From assembly GCF_947179165.1 (NCBI RefSeq), contig NC_077242.1, positions 2,480,001 through 2,544,000 of the forward strand: DNA of 64,000 bases. The letters are read 5' to 3'. Each line of letters starts with the position of its first letter. Position 1 is the first letter of the stretch. The translations under genes were made by a program, and so were the position numbers. Below the pieces are notes generated by a model. The model did not search any database, was not told the DNA's origin, and saw only the letters and a list, made by a program, of their open reading frames with translations. The stretch is from Solanum dulcamara. Taxonomy: Eukaryota; Streptophyta; Magnoliopsida; Solanales; Solanaceae. This document shows positions 12,401-23,643 of this stretch, piece after piece.

Positions 12401-15345
12401 TCTTCAAGGATGCTTCTGTTTCTTCATCAACAAACATATAGAAAGGAACTTTTTCTAGTGTAATTTTACCCAAGTTCTTTGGCTGTTGAATCACGTCATA
12501 ATTTCCTGGAGAGAATTTATGTAGATAGAGGTAAGGAATAAATAATACTAATTCCCCAATCTCTGGAGAAGCCACAAAAGATAAATATTAGGTCTCAAAG
12601 GCAACATTATCCAATCCAATCCAAAACTATTCCAGAAAAAACTTCCAACTCATGTAGTAGTAGACATTGTATACATTCTAGGCACATATATAAGATAAAC
12701 AAATAAAATCTACAAATGAACCGCTACTTACAAACAAAATCAAACTCTTTTAGCGCTGGCAAAAAGACAACATTGCTCCCTAGCCATTTTAGTTAAGCCA
12801 ATTCATTGTAATCCATACCAAAATAATCCTTTTTTTCTCTAATTCATAATATTGTACAACTTAATATATAAAATACTACTTTACTATTATTCATATATTA
12901 AAATCTTTGCTAATGATCGTAATATGCACAATTACGATGGAGAGGATGAAATACACCTATGAAAATTTTGCTTATCCAATATCAATTTTGAAAGGATCAA
13001 AATAAGTGCGGCGCATGAAAAGTTGCAAGCAACAAATTTGTTTCTTAAGATGGAACTAGGTGGCACCAATGGTGAGCTAATACATGCCTGATTATCTTCA
13101 TGCATCAGCGTAGTACATAACTAACTCTCTAGCAAGATATCTCCAAAACCCAAAATATGACATCTTCTTCAGCCATATCTGCATTACTCTATGCTTATGC
13201 GGTTCACAGTGCTATAGATAGATGATTGTGGTTTTGATACTATCCATTTCTAGCTTGGCTACATTTTCTAATCCTCTTTTACCTTATTCTCCTAGATTTA
13301 CTCAAAAAAATTAAATTAAAAAGATGAAATATGGAGCATAGCTATAGAGTACCAAATATGGCTGATGCCACAATGACGTCATGGAATTGCTCCATCTCCT
13401 TTAGATCCGCTGCATCGATGTCAAACCCCGTTTGATCACCAGGTCTACAACCTTGGACAAATCTGACCCAAATATATTAGGGATGAGACAAAGAGCAAAT
13501 ACTCTGGAAGGAGGACAAAACACAAAAGCCAACAACAATAAGACAAGTGACTGCATCAAGATGGCAAGTGCAACTCACCCGCAATGCACAGTCATTGACT
13601 CTTTTATGTCAAACGAAGCATTCCTCTCCACCAAAGAAGGGTACCCACCAAATGCAGAACCCCTGTGAGGTTCAGTCTTCATGGGAATTTGCTCGTGGAA
13701 ATAAGTTAAATGCTGAAGCCCGGATGACAGTGACGGGACTCTAGGCATACGAGCTATTGCTTGCTCCACAGGAACGTAGCATACAGGACATGCTGAATGA
13801 AAATGAAAGAGAGTACAACCAAAATTACAACACTATGAGAAGAAATGCTGATTAAAGCAAAGGACAAAATACAAATTTGTGAAGCTAAGAAATAAGATCG
13901 GGTTGGAAACAAGTGAACTTTACACTTACGTCGAGGCCCAATTCGCCTCCTATCAACAGGTGGAGGAGGAGGAAATGCAAAATTTCGACAAGGATCGGGA
14001 AAAGCAGTGGAATCTTTAGCCTGTATCATAGCCAAAGCGTGGGGAGGAGGAAGCTGGGCATTATTCTCACCGCATACCACAACCTTCCTAGGCAATAATG
14101 CAGATAGATGATATGTGCTGTTTTCAAACCACTCCTTGAAGTCCAATTCAGAACTCCTTGATGCATCATCTGATAATCGCAAACATCTTGTAAGAATATC
14201 AGGAAATCCATCTCATAACAAACTACAAAAGCAACTTCAATACTAAACAAAATGCAGTATACAGGTGATGATGATTGATGGTTTTGCCACTTCTCACAAA
14301 AAAATTATATAACTCTAGTTTAACTATATAATTTGTAAGAACTAGAATTATCCATGTGTTTCTATATTTGTTTTATTATTTTACTCCCTCTGTGTCAATT
14401 TGTTTGCCTTACTTCCCTTTTTAGTCCACTTCAAATAGAATAGCCCTTCCCTTTTTTGGCAACTATTTAGTTTCAACTTTTCACGTGGAATGTTTAAGAC
14501 CGCAAGATCATTGTGTACAATCTACATATTTTTAATTTAAGACCACAAGTTTCTTGACTTTCTTAAACTCCATGCCAAGTCAAACCAGACAAACAAATTG
14601 AAAGGGGGGAGACCTAAATTTTACCCTGATATTAGGGTACACCAATAGAGTTGGAGGTCAAGAACAAAACTTGCACACTTTTCTTCAATATACTAGACAT
14701 TACAACACCAAAAGGCAGCGTACAGCAAAGCTCCATTGCACTCATAATACAGTCTAGAAAATGACATAGACTTTATTTTATTCCTTCCAAGTTGCAATTA
14801 CTCAAATTCCTTTCTCAATGGGTGGCAGCCTATGTATCTTGTTCATAGTCAAAAGCACCTTAAAACCACGAATAAGTTGGAGATGAGGGTGTTAAAACCG
14901 ACATTTTTCATTTTAATTGGTCGTTTCCTTCACCTATCCACAATATGCATTTGGTCCTACTAACATAAGGTGTTAGAGCCAGTGCTCCTCGCAACCCATT
15001 CAGAACAAATAAAGCTACTACAGTTTAAAACATAAATAGATCTCTATTCAACAAAAAAGAAACCAAAAGGACTTTAGGAAACAGACCTTTATTAACCATT
15101 GAAAATCCTGCACCAAAAGCCAATAGTGCAAATGCAACCAAAATCAGCATTCCAACCTTCTTTCGTACCAAAACCCTGCAAATAGAGGGAAGAAACTTTT
15201 CCTTCTCTCTGGAACCAGAAAGTGATGTCTTTGAACCTTTACGCAAGACAAACGAATTATTCTGAGAGTACAAAACTCCATTCTGTGCCAATTGCTGCAA
15301 CGACCCATCGCTTCCTGTCCGAAGACCCAATGACCACCCAGTCAT
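9446..15345 (-). CDS. DUF616 (TOD1/MUCI70-like) Golgi membrane protein, putative glycosyltransferase
   Basis: Nine exons: 15345-15087, 14169-13930, 13792-13579, 13462-13353, 12505-12306, 11332-11229, 10291-10104, 10026-9827, 9649-9446; together 572 residues, with the frame kept at every GT-AG junction. A single membrane anchor lies at about 64-83 (VGMLILVAFALLAFGAGFSM) after a basic cytosolic tail, giving type II topology. The catalytic-like domain follows: PPPPPVDRRRIGPRPCPVCY near 152-172, the FGGYPSLVERNASFDI segment, CRPGDQTGFDI, FVDEET, IWIDGKLQL, FLWRQNATFAIS and a basic C-terminal tail (RRPPKHGRGERKSNSRRHRK). Arabidopsis relatives are MUCI70, linked to seed-mucilage xylan/pectin, and TOD1, reported as an alkaline ceramidase, so the biochemical role is not settled. 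Length fits the family (about 580). Introns carry a Stowaway element, a SINE and a LINE tail. Confidence 0.92.
11605..11775 (+). mobile_element. tRNA-derived SINE (SolS-like) in DUF616 intron 5
   Basis: The 5' part (GGTCTAGTGATGTGTAGTCG, then GGGTTTAAACCCTG) looks like degenerate tRNA A and B boxes of RNA polymerase III. The body (CCGTAGACAAAAAGCTTGGT, GGGCCCATTACCCACCAAG) matches a SINE type I recognise as common in Solanaceae. It lies antisense to the host gene, well clear of the splice sites. Edges are approximate; no clean target-site duplication seen. Confidence 0.7.
12088..12215 (-). mobile_element. RTE LINE / SINE 3'-end fragment in DUF616 intron 5
   Basis: Minus-strand copy of the RTE 3' end: (CAA)n tail on the plus strand at about 12092, then CCCAGTGTAATCCCACAAGTGGGGTCTGG and the CCTTACCCCTACC / GTTGTTTCCGATAGACC modules. 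The same module order is seen at the 3' end of the LINE at 59086 and at 46170-46270. Too short to say whether it came from a LINE or a SINE that borrows the LINE tail. Confidence 0.75.
14380..14611. mobile_element. Stowaway-type MITE in DUF616 intron 1
   Basis: Left terminal inverted repeat CTCCCTCTGTGTCAATTTGT is mirrored by the right end ACAAATTGAAAGGGGGGAG. A TA precedes the left end. About 230 bp, non-coding, with an inner CCACAAG-type repeat. It is inside the 917-bp first intron and does not disturb the splice sites. Confidence 0.8.
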
Positions 15346-15960
15346 TGTTCCTCAAACCACACAATAACAACAAAAATCATCTCTTTCTTCTTTCTGTAAA
15401 CCCTTTCATTCACTATACGCCACAACTTAATAGTTCCTCCTCCAAGGTATAACTCCTAATGACGTGCTGAATCAGTATAAAAAATATCCTTCTTCTTACC
15501 CAACAAATCCAATTCTATAGATCCTCTTTTCTGCCCTTTGCAGAACCAAATCAATCAGAAACCGAATTATTCACTACCAAACAAACATCACAAACTAAGT
15601 CCAACTCCAAATTAAACAATACTTCCAATTAAAAAAAAACAAATTTTCAACGTCGTGATCTCAAAACACAACCGAATAATTAACTAACAAAAAAAATCAA
15701 CAAAAAATCGAAAAAAATATACTAGTGATTCGTGATGAATAATGCAGTGGAGAATTCAAATCTGGACAGGTTCCGGCAGAATAGATCAATTGTAAGAATC
15801 CAAATAGGGCTTTTGCCTGAATCGGACAATCGATATTTTCTGAGAGTTGCAAGAATCCAAATAGGGCTTGAATTGCGCTTTTCGTTCGAATTATCAGAAA
15901 ATTGTTTCCTATTTGGGGCCTTTTCTCTCTCTCTCTCTACGACTCGGCCTTTTTTCTAGT
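15346..15960 (-). promoter_or_regulatory. Leader and promoter region of the DUF616 gene
   Basis: Upstream of the ATG at 15345. A CT-repeat lies near 15926-15939, and two copies of AGAATCCAAATAGGGCTT (about 15796 and 15850) sit 54 bp apart. Transcription start is not visible by eye, and a leader intron is possible. No competing gene is seen. Confidence 0.4.
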
Positions 15961-16428
15961 ATTTTGTTCCTTATTGGTCTTAATTAATTCTTTGACAAAT
16001 TTGATGACGAGTGTGATAATGTTTTTTGTCTAGTACTATGATAAAATTAAATCATATAGATAAAGAGGATATTCCTTTTCCCTTTTTTTTTTTTGGTTAG
16101 TATAATTAATCTATATTTAAGTGTATTTAAAAACGGACAAGAGAGACTTGTTTAGATGGTAAGTAATTAATATAGTAATTTATTATATTTTGTTAAAATA
16201 CTTAATCATAATAAGTTGATTTAGCTAGGTAAAAAGATTTGAACGTTGGTAAGTTTTTAATTGTTTATCGATTTTAAATGTTGGATTGATTAGAAGAAAA
16301 GGTTGAGATATCAAGTTTGCCCTTCCCATTGGGAGAGCCACCAGGACAAAGAAATAGGTGATAAATAGAGCTGAAACTTGTTATAAAAATTGCTGACTTG
16401 CATGTAATCATCGGTAAGGAAACAAACA

Positions 16429-16737
16429 TTGCATGTCGCTTTTACGTCCAACGCCTTATTTAATGGTAGTATTACTCTTTCGTCTCTGATTACTGTCGAA
16501 TCTTGCATCTACAGTGCTTCTCAATCGTTGAAAAAAGAAGCGAAATTCCTCCACATATTTAAACAATCTCCTTACATTATTCGTTGTTTCGGAGCTAATC
16601 TCTCGTTCGAAAATGATGTCATTATTTACGACTTATTGTTTGGGTATGCATTTGGAGGAAGCCTTGTTGATCGTCTTCACTCTTCAGAACAATCAGAGAA
16701 AGGATTGACAGAGTTTGAAATTTTAAAACAAATATAA
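16429..16737 (+). pseudogene. MAPKKK-like protein kinase fragment
   Basis: The open frame of 102 residues reads like the middle of the kinase domain of a plant MAPKKK (NPK1/ANP and MAPKKK17-20 group). It contains the SLKKEAKFL helix-C region, SPYIIRCFGAN, and the hinge GYAFGGSLVDRLH followed by GLTEFEI. The glycine loop and catalytic Lys region upstream are not readable and the frame stops at 16737, before the HxD catalytic loop, so no active kinase can be made. Downstream sequence does not resume the domain in any frame. Read as a truncated gene copy. Confidence 0.75.
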
Positions 16738-17470
16738 AAAATATTCGTTTATCAGATCATTACAATATGAATGAAGCCATCTTTCGTCCGCAAAAGAATC
16801 CGCTCCATTTTTCTTCTCAAAAGGAAAAGCTACAAGATATCCACAAATTTTCTTTATTTGTAATCTATAACAAAAATTAATTGGTTCCTTTAATTGAATA
16901 TGAAACCATAATGAGAACTTTGGATGATTTGAAAAGATATTACTTCTTTTATTATATCATTGTAGAAGGAAATAACAAATTTTTATTTATTCAAAAGTTG
17001 TTGCATTTCTAACACAATCATACAATACAAGGAACTATAAAATTCTTTAATTAACTAATATATCATATACTAATGTACACATTCTTCATAGGAATTTTTC
17101 TTTCTTGACAGTCTAATTTGTATCATATTTGTGTTGAATGTATACTTCATTCCTAACATACCATGAACAATGATTCAAACAAGATCATCAAAAATTGTGG
17201 TTGGGTCATGAATGGTAAGAGTGCTTCAATTAATAATGAAAGATTTTGAATTTAAATTATGACAATGAAAATATCTTTGATAAAAAGCGCTTTATCTCCA
17301 ATATAAAAATTTTCGAAACAAATTCAAATTATTCAAACCTCTAAAAGGGTATAAAAAAATATATTAAGTCAGATGCAGCATACCGTCTATACAAACTAGT
17401 CACACTCAAATATACACATTAATCACATAAACATGTTGAAAAAGAAACCTCCTCGTGTATATCAGTCGTA
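16738..17470. other. AT-rich spacer, no gene seen
   Basis: No open frame with recognisable content, no RNA gene and no terminal repeats found by eye. Confidence 0.5.
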
Positions 17471-17474
17471 AGTA

Positions 17475-17687
17475 TTACTTTCTCCATCCAAATTTACTTG
17501 CCAAATATTGACTTGTCATATATAAGTTGGAATTTACTATATCCCCATATTTATTATAAGTTGAAAATTGAATTGAAAATAACTATATTTAGTGATAAAT
17601 TATTTACTGATTTTTCAATGACACAAATAAAAATGATAGAACATTAATTTTTAATATAGTTGACAAGTAAACATAAACGAAGGAGTA
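17475..17687. mobile_element. Stowaway-type MITE
   Basis: Left end TACTTTCTCCATCCAAATTTACTTG is mirrored by the right end (GACAAGTAAACATAAACGAAGGAGTA). TA dinucleotides flank both ends, as expected for Tc1/mariner-derived elements. About 210 bp. Confidence 0.75.
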
Positions 17688-17839
17688 CTTTTGTTGCTTT
17701 GACTAACTCCCAATATTACTGATTTGTCCGGATGAGTCCAAATTGGAAGTTTTGAAACTTCAATTATTTGATAGAAAATAGAATAATAGAAATAATAAAA
17801 ATAAAAACTGACATAAAAGAAAAACGAAAAGCATCCAAG

Positions 17840-18055
17840 GATTTGGCTTAGTAGTCTAGTACTAGTCAATGAAGTGAGTTGAGAATCATGACGTCTCAAG
17901 TTTCAAATTTCAGCAGAGACAAAAATACTTGGTGATTTCTTCTCATTTGTCCTAGCCATAGTTACCTATTACTTGTCGCTGATGGGAGGTGACAGGTATC
18001 TCGTGGAATTAGTTAAGGTGTTGGCCCAGACACCATGATTTATCAAACAAAAATT
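17840..18055 (+). mobile_element. tRNA-derived SINE (SolS family type)
   Basis: The sequence GGCTTAGTAGTCTAGTACT, then GAAGTGAGTTGAGAATCATG, then TCTCAAGTTTCAAATTTCAG corresponds to a tRNA-like head with a degenerate B box. The body has the GCAGAGACAAAAATACTTGG and GGGAGGTGACAGGTATCTCG modules and a GGCCCAGACACCATG end. This is a common Solanaceae SINE layout from memory. The head is more diverged than the body, so it is an old copy. Confidence 0.8.
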
Positions 18056-19320
18056 AGCAAAAAGGTGGTTATTGTTTAATGTATGCTGCACTCTTTTGCA
18101 ACTATCAATTTCATAAAACTAAGAACTAACAAATAGCCCAGATCATTTGAGTTTCTATTACAACTTTAAATGATGCAACATAGAGAGCTATAAAGAGAGT
18201 GAAAACCTATATATGTAAACACTTCCATAGAATCATTGAGTAAAAGGATTTGATCACTTTGAGAGAGGGGGATATGATTGTATCGGTGAACACTTCTTAG
18301 GATACTACTCTATTCGACCCATGATCATGAGTTCATGACCCCCTTACTAGAGGAGTACAACATAGAACATGACATGGGTTGACATCATGACAAGTGAAGT
18401 CTCTTTGGTATTTAAATGGAGAAAGGTAAAAGAGCGAGCACATATCATCCACTATGAGTTTCAAAGTTGGATAATGAAACTTCTTCGAGTCCAACTTCTC
18501 TTCTGTATCTCTAAGCTTGATTCCTATTTCTAATGCAGGTGTGCTAGTGTCTTGGATACGCCGTGGCAACTCTCTTCTTTTCTCAAGGTGTTAATGAATG
18601 GATGATCACTTGAATTTATTCTGTGTTTTTGTCAGCTCCTTTTCTAACTATTTTTGATAGATTTTGTATCTTCTTTACATGTAAATAATTTTAATTCTAA
18701 ATTAGATTTATAGTCCATATTTTGTCAATCAAGAGTTTGCTTTGGCACTATAACATGAGACTTTGGATTGTTGTTCTCCTACATTGGAAAGTTGCAGGAA
18801 GACAAGTAAGATACTGAAGTAAATGTTTACAACTTTATTGGTAAATATGAAAAAAAGAATCGAGTGGCCATTCAATCTACTGAGATATAGAAAGGGGCAA
18901 TCTGGTGAACTAAGCTTTCATTATGCGCGGGGTTTGAAAAAGGGCTGAATCATCATCTAACAAGATGCGTGTTACCTTCAATCCCTTCTTAGAATGTCCC
19001 CGTGGAGCTAGCTCGACAGTCAAAAGTCCACATTTGTCTAGATAATTGCTAGAAATAGTGCCCTTCATTCATTCTTCGACCCTATTTTTGAAAAATTGTC
19101 ACTGCCCTATTTTTGAAAAATTGTCACTGCCCTGAAATTTTAAAATTTAAAACTCCCAAGATAACGGGTATGTTTCACTTACATAGGCTGAAAATGGCTA
19201 TTCGTTAATTTTTACCCCATATTTAGGCAATGTCTACTAACAACCAGATAGCATATCTAAATTCTAATCATGATAACAATAACAATAACATATTCAACAG
19301 AATCTGGAGAAAGTACAGAA
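18056..19320. other. Spacer with a short tandem duplication
   Basis: No gene recognised; the minus-strand open frame at 18333-18569 has no familiar content. At about 19080-19131 a 26-bp unit (CCCTATTTTTGAAAAATTGT and six more bases) occurs twice in tandem. Confidence 0.5.
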
Positions 19321-19324
19321 TAGT

Positions 19325-20084
19325 CCGTGCACAAGGTAGAAAAATTGTTTCTAAAGATCCTTTACTCCACTCAAGTAGAGCAAATCAAAGTAGGTAAATC
19401 CAGTTTACGACCACCATATCTGAAATACTTTGCTCAGTCAAGAAGTTTCAATAGCACAATTCAATCGGTTATTCAAATTAGCTCATAACTAATCGAGTTG
19501 CATGTAAGCTAATCGAAACAATTATACGTTCCATCAAAATACATCTTGGAAAATAGATTTTGGAGTGATGAAATGAATATTACATAAACAACATCACTCC
19601 TTATTCAGGACTTTGGGAACTTTGATGTAAGGCTTCTCAAAGCTTGGCACAGCACAAATCAATTCTTCTCTATTCTCAAACTTCTCAGGTACGTCTCCGC
19701 GCAAATTATCTCGTTCAGTATCTGCCCTAATCGCTGGCTCAATACTTTGCAGATCAATAGCTTGAAGTTGTCCAAACCAATGTATAACTTGTTGAATTTT
19801 GGGAGCAAATTCTTCAAATTCTTGTGGATTGAGTGAAATTTGATGGAGGACGTTTGAAAAATGACGACAATGAGGAAGACGGCGGTAGACGGAGGTGGAT
19901 GGAGGGACAGTCGGCCGACGAGGCGACGACAGTATGAAAGGTGTATCGGAATGGAATCTAGGCTTACCAGATTTAGGGATAAGGGATTTGGGCTTCAGAG
20001 ATCAGTCTTCATGGGCTTTGAGCCATTTGGTTTTGGACTGGAACCAACTAAGCTAGGGGCAAGTGCACAAATAGCCGAAATTTT
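19325..20084. repeat. Segmental duplicate of the GatC locus (left copy)
   Basis: Matches 22125-23008 in the same orientation, including 3' flank (ATACTTTGCTCAG, CAGCACAATTCAATYGGTTA types), coding part and 5' flank (GGGATTTGGGCTTCAGAGAT, AACCAACTAAGCTAGGG). The match ends at about 20084, where retrotransposon-like sequence begins. The two copies lie about 2.8 kb apart. Confidence 0.9.
19594..19842 (-). pseudogene. GatC pseudogene lacking its N-terminal half
   Basis: Minus-strand copy of GatC residues about 60-140, including [16 protein letters not shown] and the [16 protein letters not shown] block, ending in the same TGA. At about 19842 the similarity jumps from inside the codons for SLNPQE to the 5' flank of the intact gene, so roughly 170-180 bp with the start codon and transit peptide are missing. 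The remaining frame seems uninterrupted, so decay is recent or the loss happened at duplication. Without a start or presequence it should not yield a functional organellar protein. Confidence 0.85.
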
Positions 20085-20241
20085 GAACTTCACAACTTGG
20101 AAGACGCAATTTTCCATGCTCATGTATGATCATGATCTCTATGGTCATCTAGATGGGTCTACTCCTGCTCCATCTCGCACTATCACCATTAGCACAATCT
20201 CTAGTGCCAACACTCAACAAAGTAAAAGCTTTCAAAAATGA
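20075..20241 (+). mobile_element. Copia gag-like fragment
   Basis: The frame reads ILNFTTWKTQFSMLMYDHDL then YGHLDGSTPAPS. This fits the N-terminal gag (UBN2/DUF4219 type) block of copia elements, which typically has N-Y-x-x-W-K and G-x-x-D-G motifs. It ends at a stop at 20239. No LTR or further gag was found, so this is only a scrap, abutting the end of the GatC duplication. Confidence 0.5.
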
Positions 20242-22124
20242 CATAAAGTAATCCACTCCCTGCATAGATTAGCTAAAAGAACCAGAGCATTCATCAGAAA
20301 AAGAGAATTTGAATCCCATTCAACAAATTTATAGGTATCTCTAGTGCAATCTCCTAGGTCAAAACATATGCTTTTAACAAAATTTATCTTCTTAAACCTG
20401 AGGAGCTCAGTTTACTTTGTACTTCATGGAAATGTCTTTTCGCTGGATAAATACAACGTGCAATTCATACTACTGTTAGCCTTTGCTTCGCTGTAGAGTT
20501 TAAGTTAACGCTATGAATTTACTAATTGTAAAGCTATTGAGTATATGAAATTCAAAATTCACCTTCAAATTCAAGCTGAAAATTATCTTTTAAGGAATAT
20601 ACTAACTATAATGCTTATATGCTGCAATCCAAGCAAGCATCAGGTACATACTTCATGAAAACACTGAAGACGACTGTCTGTCATCCTCCTCAAATTTGTC
20701 CTTATCTATTGGACCCATCCCGCCAATAGAAACCAATTGTAACTTAACCTACTTTCCCAAAGTAACCTTTTATGTCTCTCTGAAAGGTTATGTAGCAACA
20801 TTAACACAACATGAGAATAACAATATTCTCAGTTTTTTACACCCGTAGTTTACAAAGGCCTACAGAATCACATTAGAGATTCCATAAGGAAGCCAAGTGC
20901 AAATGGATTCAAGGAAAAAAGGTCAAGTAACATATATGGACCTCATAAACTGCAGCACTCACTAGCAACTACGAGGCTATGGAAAACTAGAAAACATCTT
21001 GAATGTATATACCACCACTAAAGGATTTTATATCGCTGTGTATCAGAAGCCATGCCAGTTCTAGTCCTAGACAATACCCATTGAAAGGCCAGGAGAAATG
21101 TCATACGGCTTTAATCATACTTACTCTGTTGGCAGATTCTGTATAGTTCATTTTGTTCTTATATTGCTTATCATCGGAGAAAAGTGAACAAAAGTCATAC
21201 AGATGAGCTCACTGATTCAAGAATCAATAACAGAGAATCCTTAGTACAACTACCAGAGCTCTCAAGCTAATCCTTCATTTTGTTGCTTATAGTGTGCACT
21301 TAGAACTGTTGGATCACATTAATTACAACCTAACACTATCAGAAATAATAAACGCAAACCAGAGTTGATCCTAATTTCCTAATGCTGGACAAATGAAGTT
21401 GCAGCTGAACCAAACAACTAGGAACTTGGAAAAGAAATTATGAAATAGAAATAAGCCCAATTTGCCAACTCTTAACCAGGGTCATCATACAATTTCTGCC
21501 ATTTTTAGTGGCAGCAATACTGAAAAGTCAAAACTCATGGTGACCACAGATATTTTGATATGTAAATAGAGCCATAGAGGTCCTAGTTGTGATTCTATCC
21601 TCCTCAGAAAGCATATAAAGTTACTTTTGAGTTTTGACAACACTGCAGATTCCAATTCCATCACCAAATATGACAACCAAAAAAGAGAGATAGACGGCAT
21701 AAGGTAGCAACATAATAGGAATGAGTTTCATACACAAACCATCAAGGAGTTCTACTCTCTTTAACAACTCATAATTCTCAGATTAAATCATCAAATTAAC
21801 AACCATATATTTCATTTGATATAAAAGTTATAGGCTTCTTACTTGTGCATGCAGTATTTGTATTCTTGACTCCTTACAGTATCTTTTTCCGCTTCCTCCA
21901 ACTAATTCAAAACACGCCAATGCATATATTCAGTATCATGAACGTAAAGATATACATATCAACATGCTAGGAGAAACAATCAAGTATATTATTCTTCCGG
22001 GATCACTTTGGTAAACACGCTCATAACAAACTGGTGACAAGCATTTTAGAGCGTAATTCTCCTTGTCTACTGCATAGTGATGCACTTCTGACCCCACAAC
22101 CCACTTTTTTGAATTTGAAGTTTG
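20242..22124. other. Spacer between the GatC copies, no gene seen
   Basis: About 1.9 kb of AT-rich sequence between the duplicated segments. Open frames are short and have no recognisable domains. No inverted-repeat ends found by eye. Confidence 0.5.
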
Positions 22125-23008
22125 GGAACAATGCACGAGGTAAAAAGACTATTTTTGGATGACCATCCGTTCGAATACCACAAATCCAAGCAGGTAAATT
22201 CAAATAACCATATCTAAAATACTTTGCTCAGGCAAAAAGTCTCAACAGCACAATTCAATTGGTTATTCCAATTCGCTCAAATTAATCCAGTTGAGTACAA
22301 GCTAATGAAAACAATTATACATTGCATCAAAATACATATTGGGAATTTTTTCAACTAAACAACAACATTACTCCTTATTAAGGACCTTGGGAACTTTGAT
22401 GTAAGGGTTTTCAAAGTTTGGCACAGCAGAAATCAATTCTTCTCTGTTCTCAAACTTCTCAGGTACGTCTCCCCGCAAATTATCTCCTTCAGTATCTGCT
22501 CTAATCGCTGGCTCGATACTCTGTAGATCAACAGCTTGAAGTTGTCCAAACCAATCTATAACTTGTCGAATTTTGGGAGCGAAATCTTCAATTTCTTGGG
22601 GATTGAGTGAAATTCGAGCAGTTTCAGCCAAACGAGTAACATTAGGAGGTTCTAGAACACTCGATTTCACGGCGTAGCTTCGAAAAGCCACTGGTAATTG
22701 GAAAATGCGATTTTTACTGAAATTGAACAAGGAAGTACCTTTGGCACTTCTTGTTGGTTTCAGATAATGCAAAGCGCTGATGCTTCCCATGGATGGCGTT
22801 TGAAAGGCAGCGTTTGACGGCGGCAGACGGAGGAAGACGGAGCGGTGAAACGGTGTATTTGAGAATTCTAGGATTACCAGATTTTAGGAAGAAAGGGATT
22901 TGGGCTTCAGAGATTAGTCTTCATGGGCTTTGGGCCATTTAGTTTTGGGCTGGAGTCTGGAACCAACTAAGCTAGGGACAAAAAGTGCACAAATAGCCAA
23001 AATTTATA
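22125..23008. repeat. Segmental duplicate of the GatC locus (right copy, with the intact gene)
   Basis: Counterpart of 19325-20084. It retains the coding sequence for residues 1-59 that the left copy lacks. Its end at about 23008 (GTGCACAAATAGCC followed by AT-rich DNA) matches the end of the left copy. Confidence 0.9.
22368..22790 (-). CDS. GATC: Glutamyl-tRNA(Gln) amidotransferase subunit C, chloroplast/mitochondrial
   Basis: Intact single-exon frame of 140 residues. GatC is the small scaffold of the GatCAB complex, which converts Glu-tRNA(Gln) to Gln-tRNA(Gln) in plastids and mitochondria, where no glutaminyl-tRNA synthetase works. Residues 1-42 are basic and Ser-rich without acids (transit peptide, probably dual targeted). 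The GatC fold follows: [31 protein letters not shown] (about 70-88), IEPAIRA and the conserved [10 protein letters not shown] (104-113), ending [14 protein letters not shown]. Length is close to the 155-residue Arabidopsis protein. The ATG at 22790 is the only reasonable start. A truncated duplicate lies 2.8 kb away. Confidence 0.96.
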   Translation of the reverse strand: MGSISALHYLKPTRSAKGTSLFNFSKNRIFQLPVAFRSYAVKSSVLEPPNVTRLAETARISLNPQEIEDFAPKIRQVIDWFGQLQAVDLQSIEPAIRADTEGDNLRGDVPEKFENREELISAVPNFENPYIKVPKVLNKE

Positions 23009-23299
23009 AAAAAATTAAAGTTATCTCAAAATTAAAAATTCAAATTTAAAATATTAAAGTTGAAAATTTTGAGTCCAAGATTTGAATTTTCAAGTCTAAC
23101 TACAAATCTATATATATGAGATTGGCATTTGAGTTTAAAGTTAGGTTTGATAATCTCCATCACTTTCAGTCCAAGTTGATAACTAATCGAAGCCTAATTT
23201 CGTAGGTAAATGTCTGAAGTTCAACATCTTTGTCTCCAACTCATCAAATACTTAATTCTTGACGTATTATCAATTTAAGTCTAATGGCTTTTGTGTGAT

Positions 23300-23643
23300 A
23301 CTCCCTCCGTTCCATATTATTTGAATTTTTAAATTAATGCACACATATTAAGAAAAGCATTAAAAGACAAAATTTGAACCATATTTTTCTCTATTACTTT
23401 TTTGTTTAATCAACCTCATAAAAAAGATTAAACATGAAATCATAAATATAAGAAGTCGTTTATTGGAGTATAGCTTTGTAAGTAGTATAGTTTAACTTCT
23501 AGAAAATTACAAAACTTCATTAATGAAAAGGGTAAACATGAAAAAAGTTTTAAAACATTTCTCTTGAACTTTGAATAATTCAACTATTTTGAACAATGAA
23601 AAAAAATCTAGAAATTCAGTTAATACAGAATAGAGAGAGTACA
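23300..23643. mobile_element. Stowaway-type MITE
   Basis: TACTCCCTCCGTTCCATATT at the left end, with the mirrored right end AATACAGAATAGAGAGAGTA; TA at both edges. About 340 bp with no coding capacity. Internal arms (TTTGAATTTTTAAATTAATG and its complement-like partner) are imperfect. Confidence 0.75.

Noticed and set aside
18333..18569. 78-residue minus-strand ORF
   Set aside because: No recognisable motif and no neighbouring exons; treated as chance.
22021..22203. Minus-strand ORFs downstream of GatC (CGIRTDGHPKIVFLPRALF)
   Set aside because: Lies in the duplicated 3' flank of GatC; the left copy does not keep the frame, so coding is unlikely.
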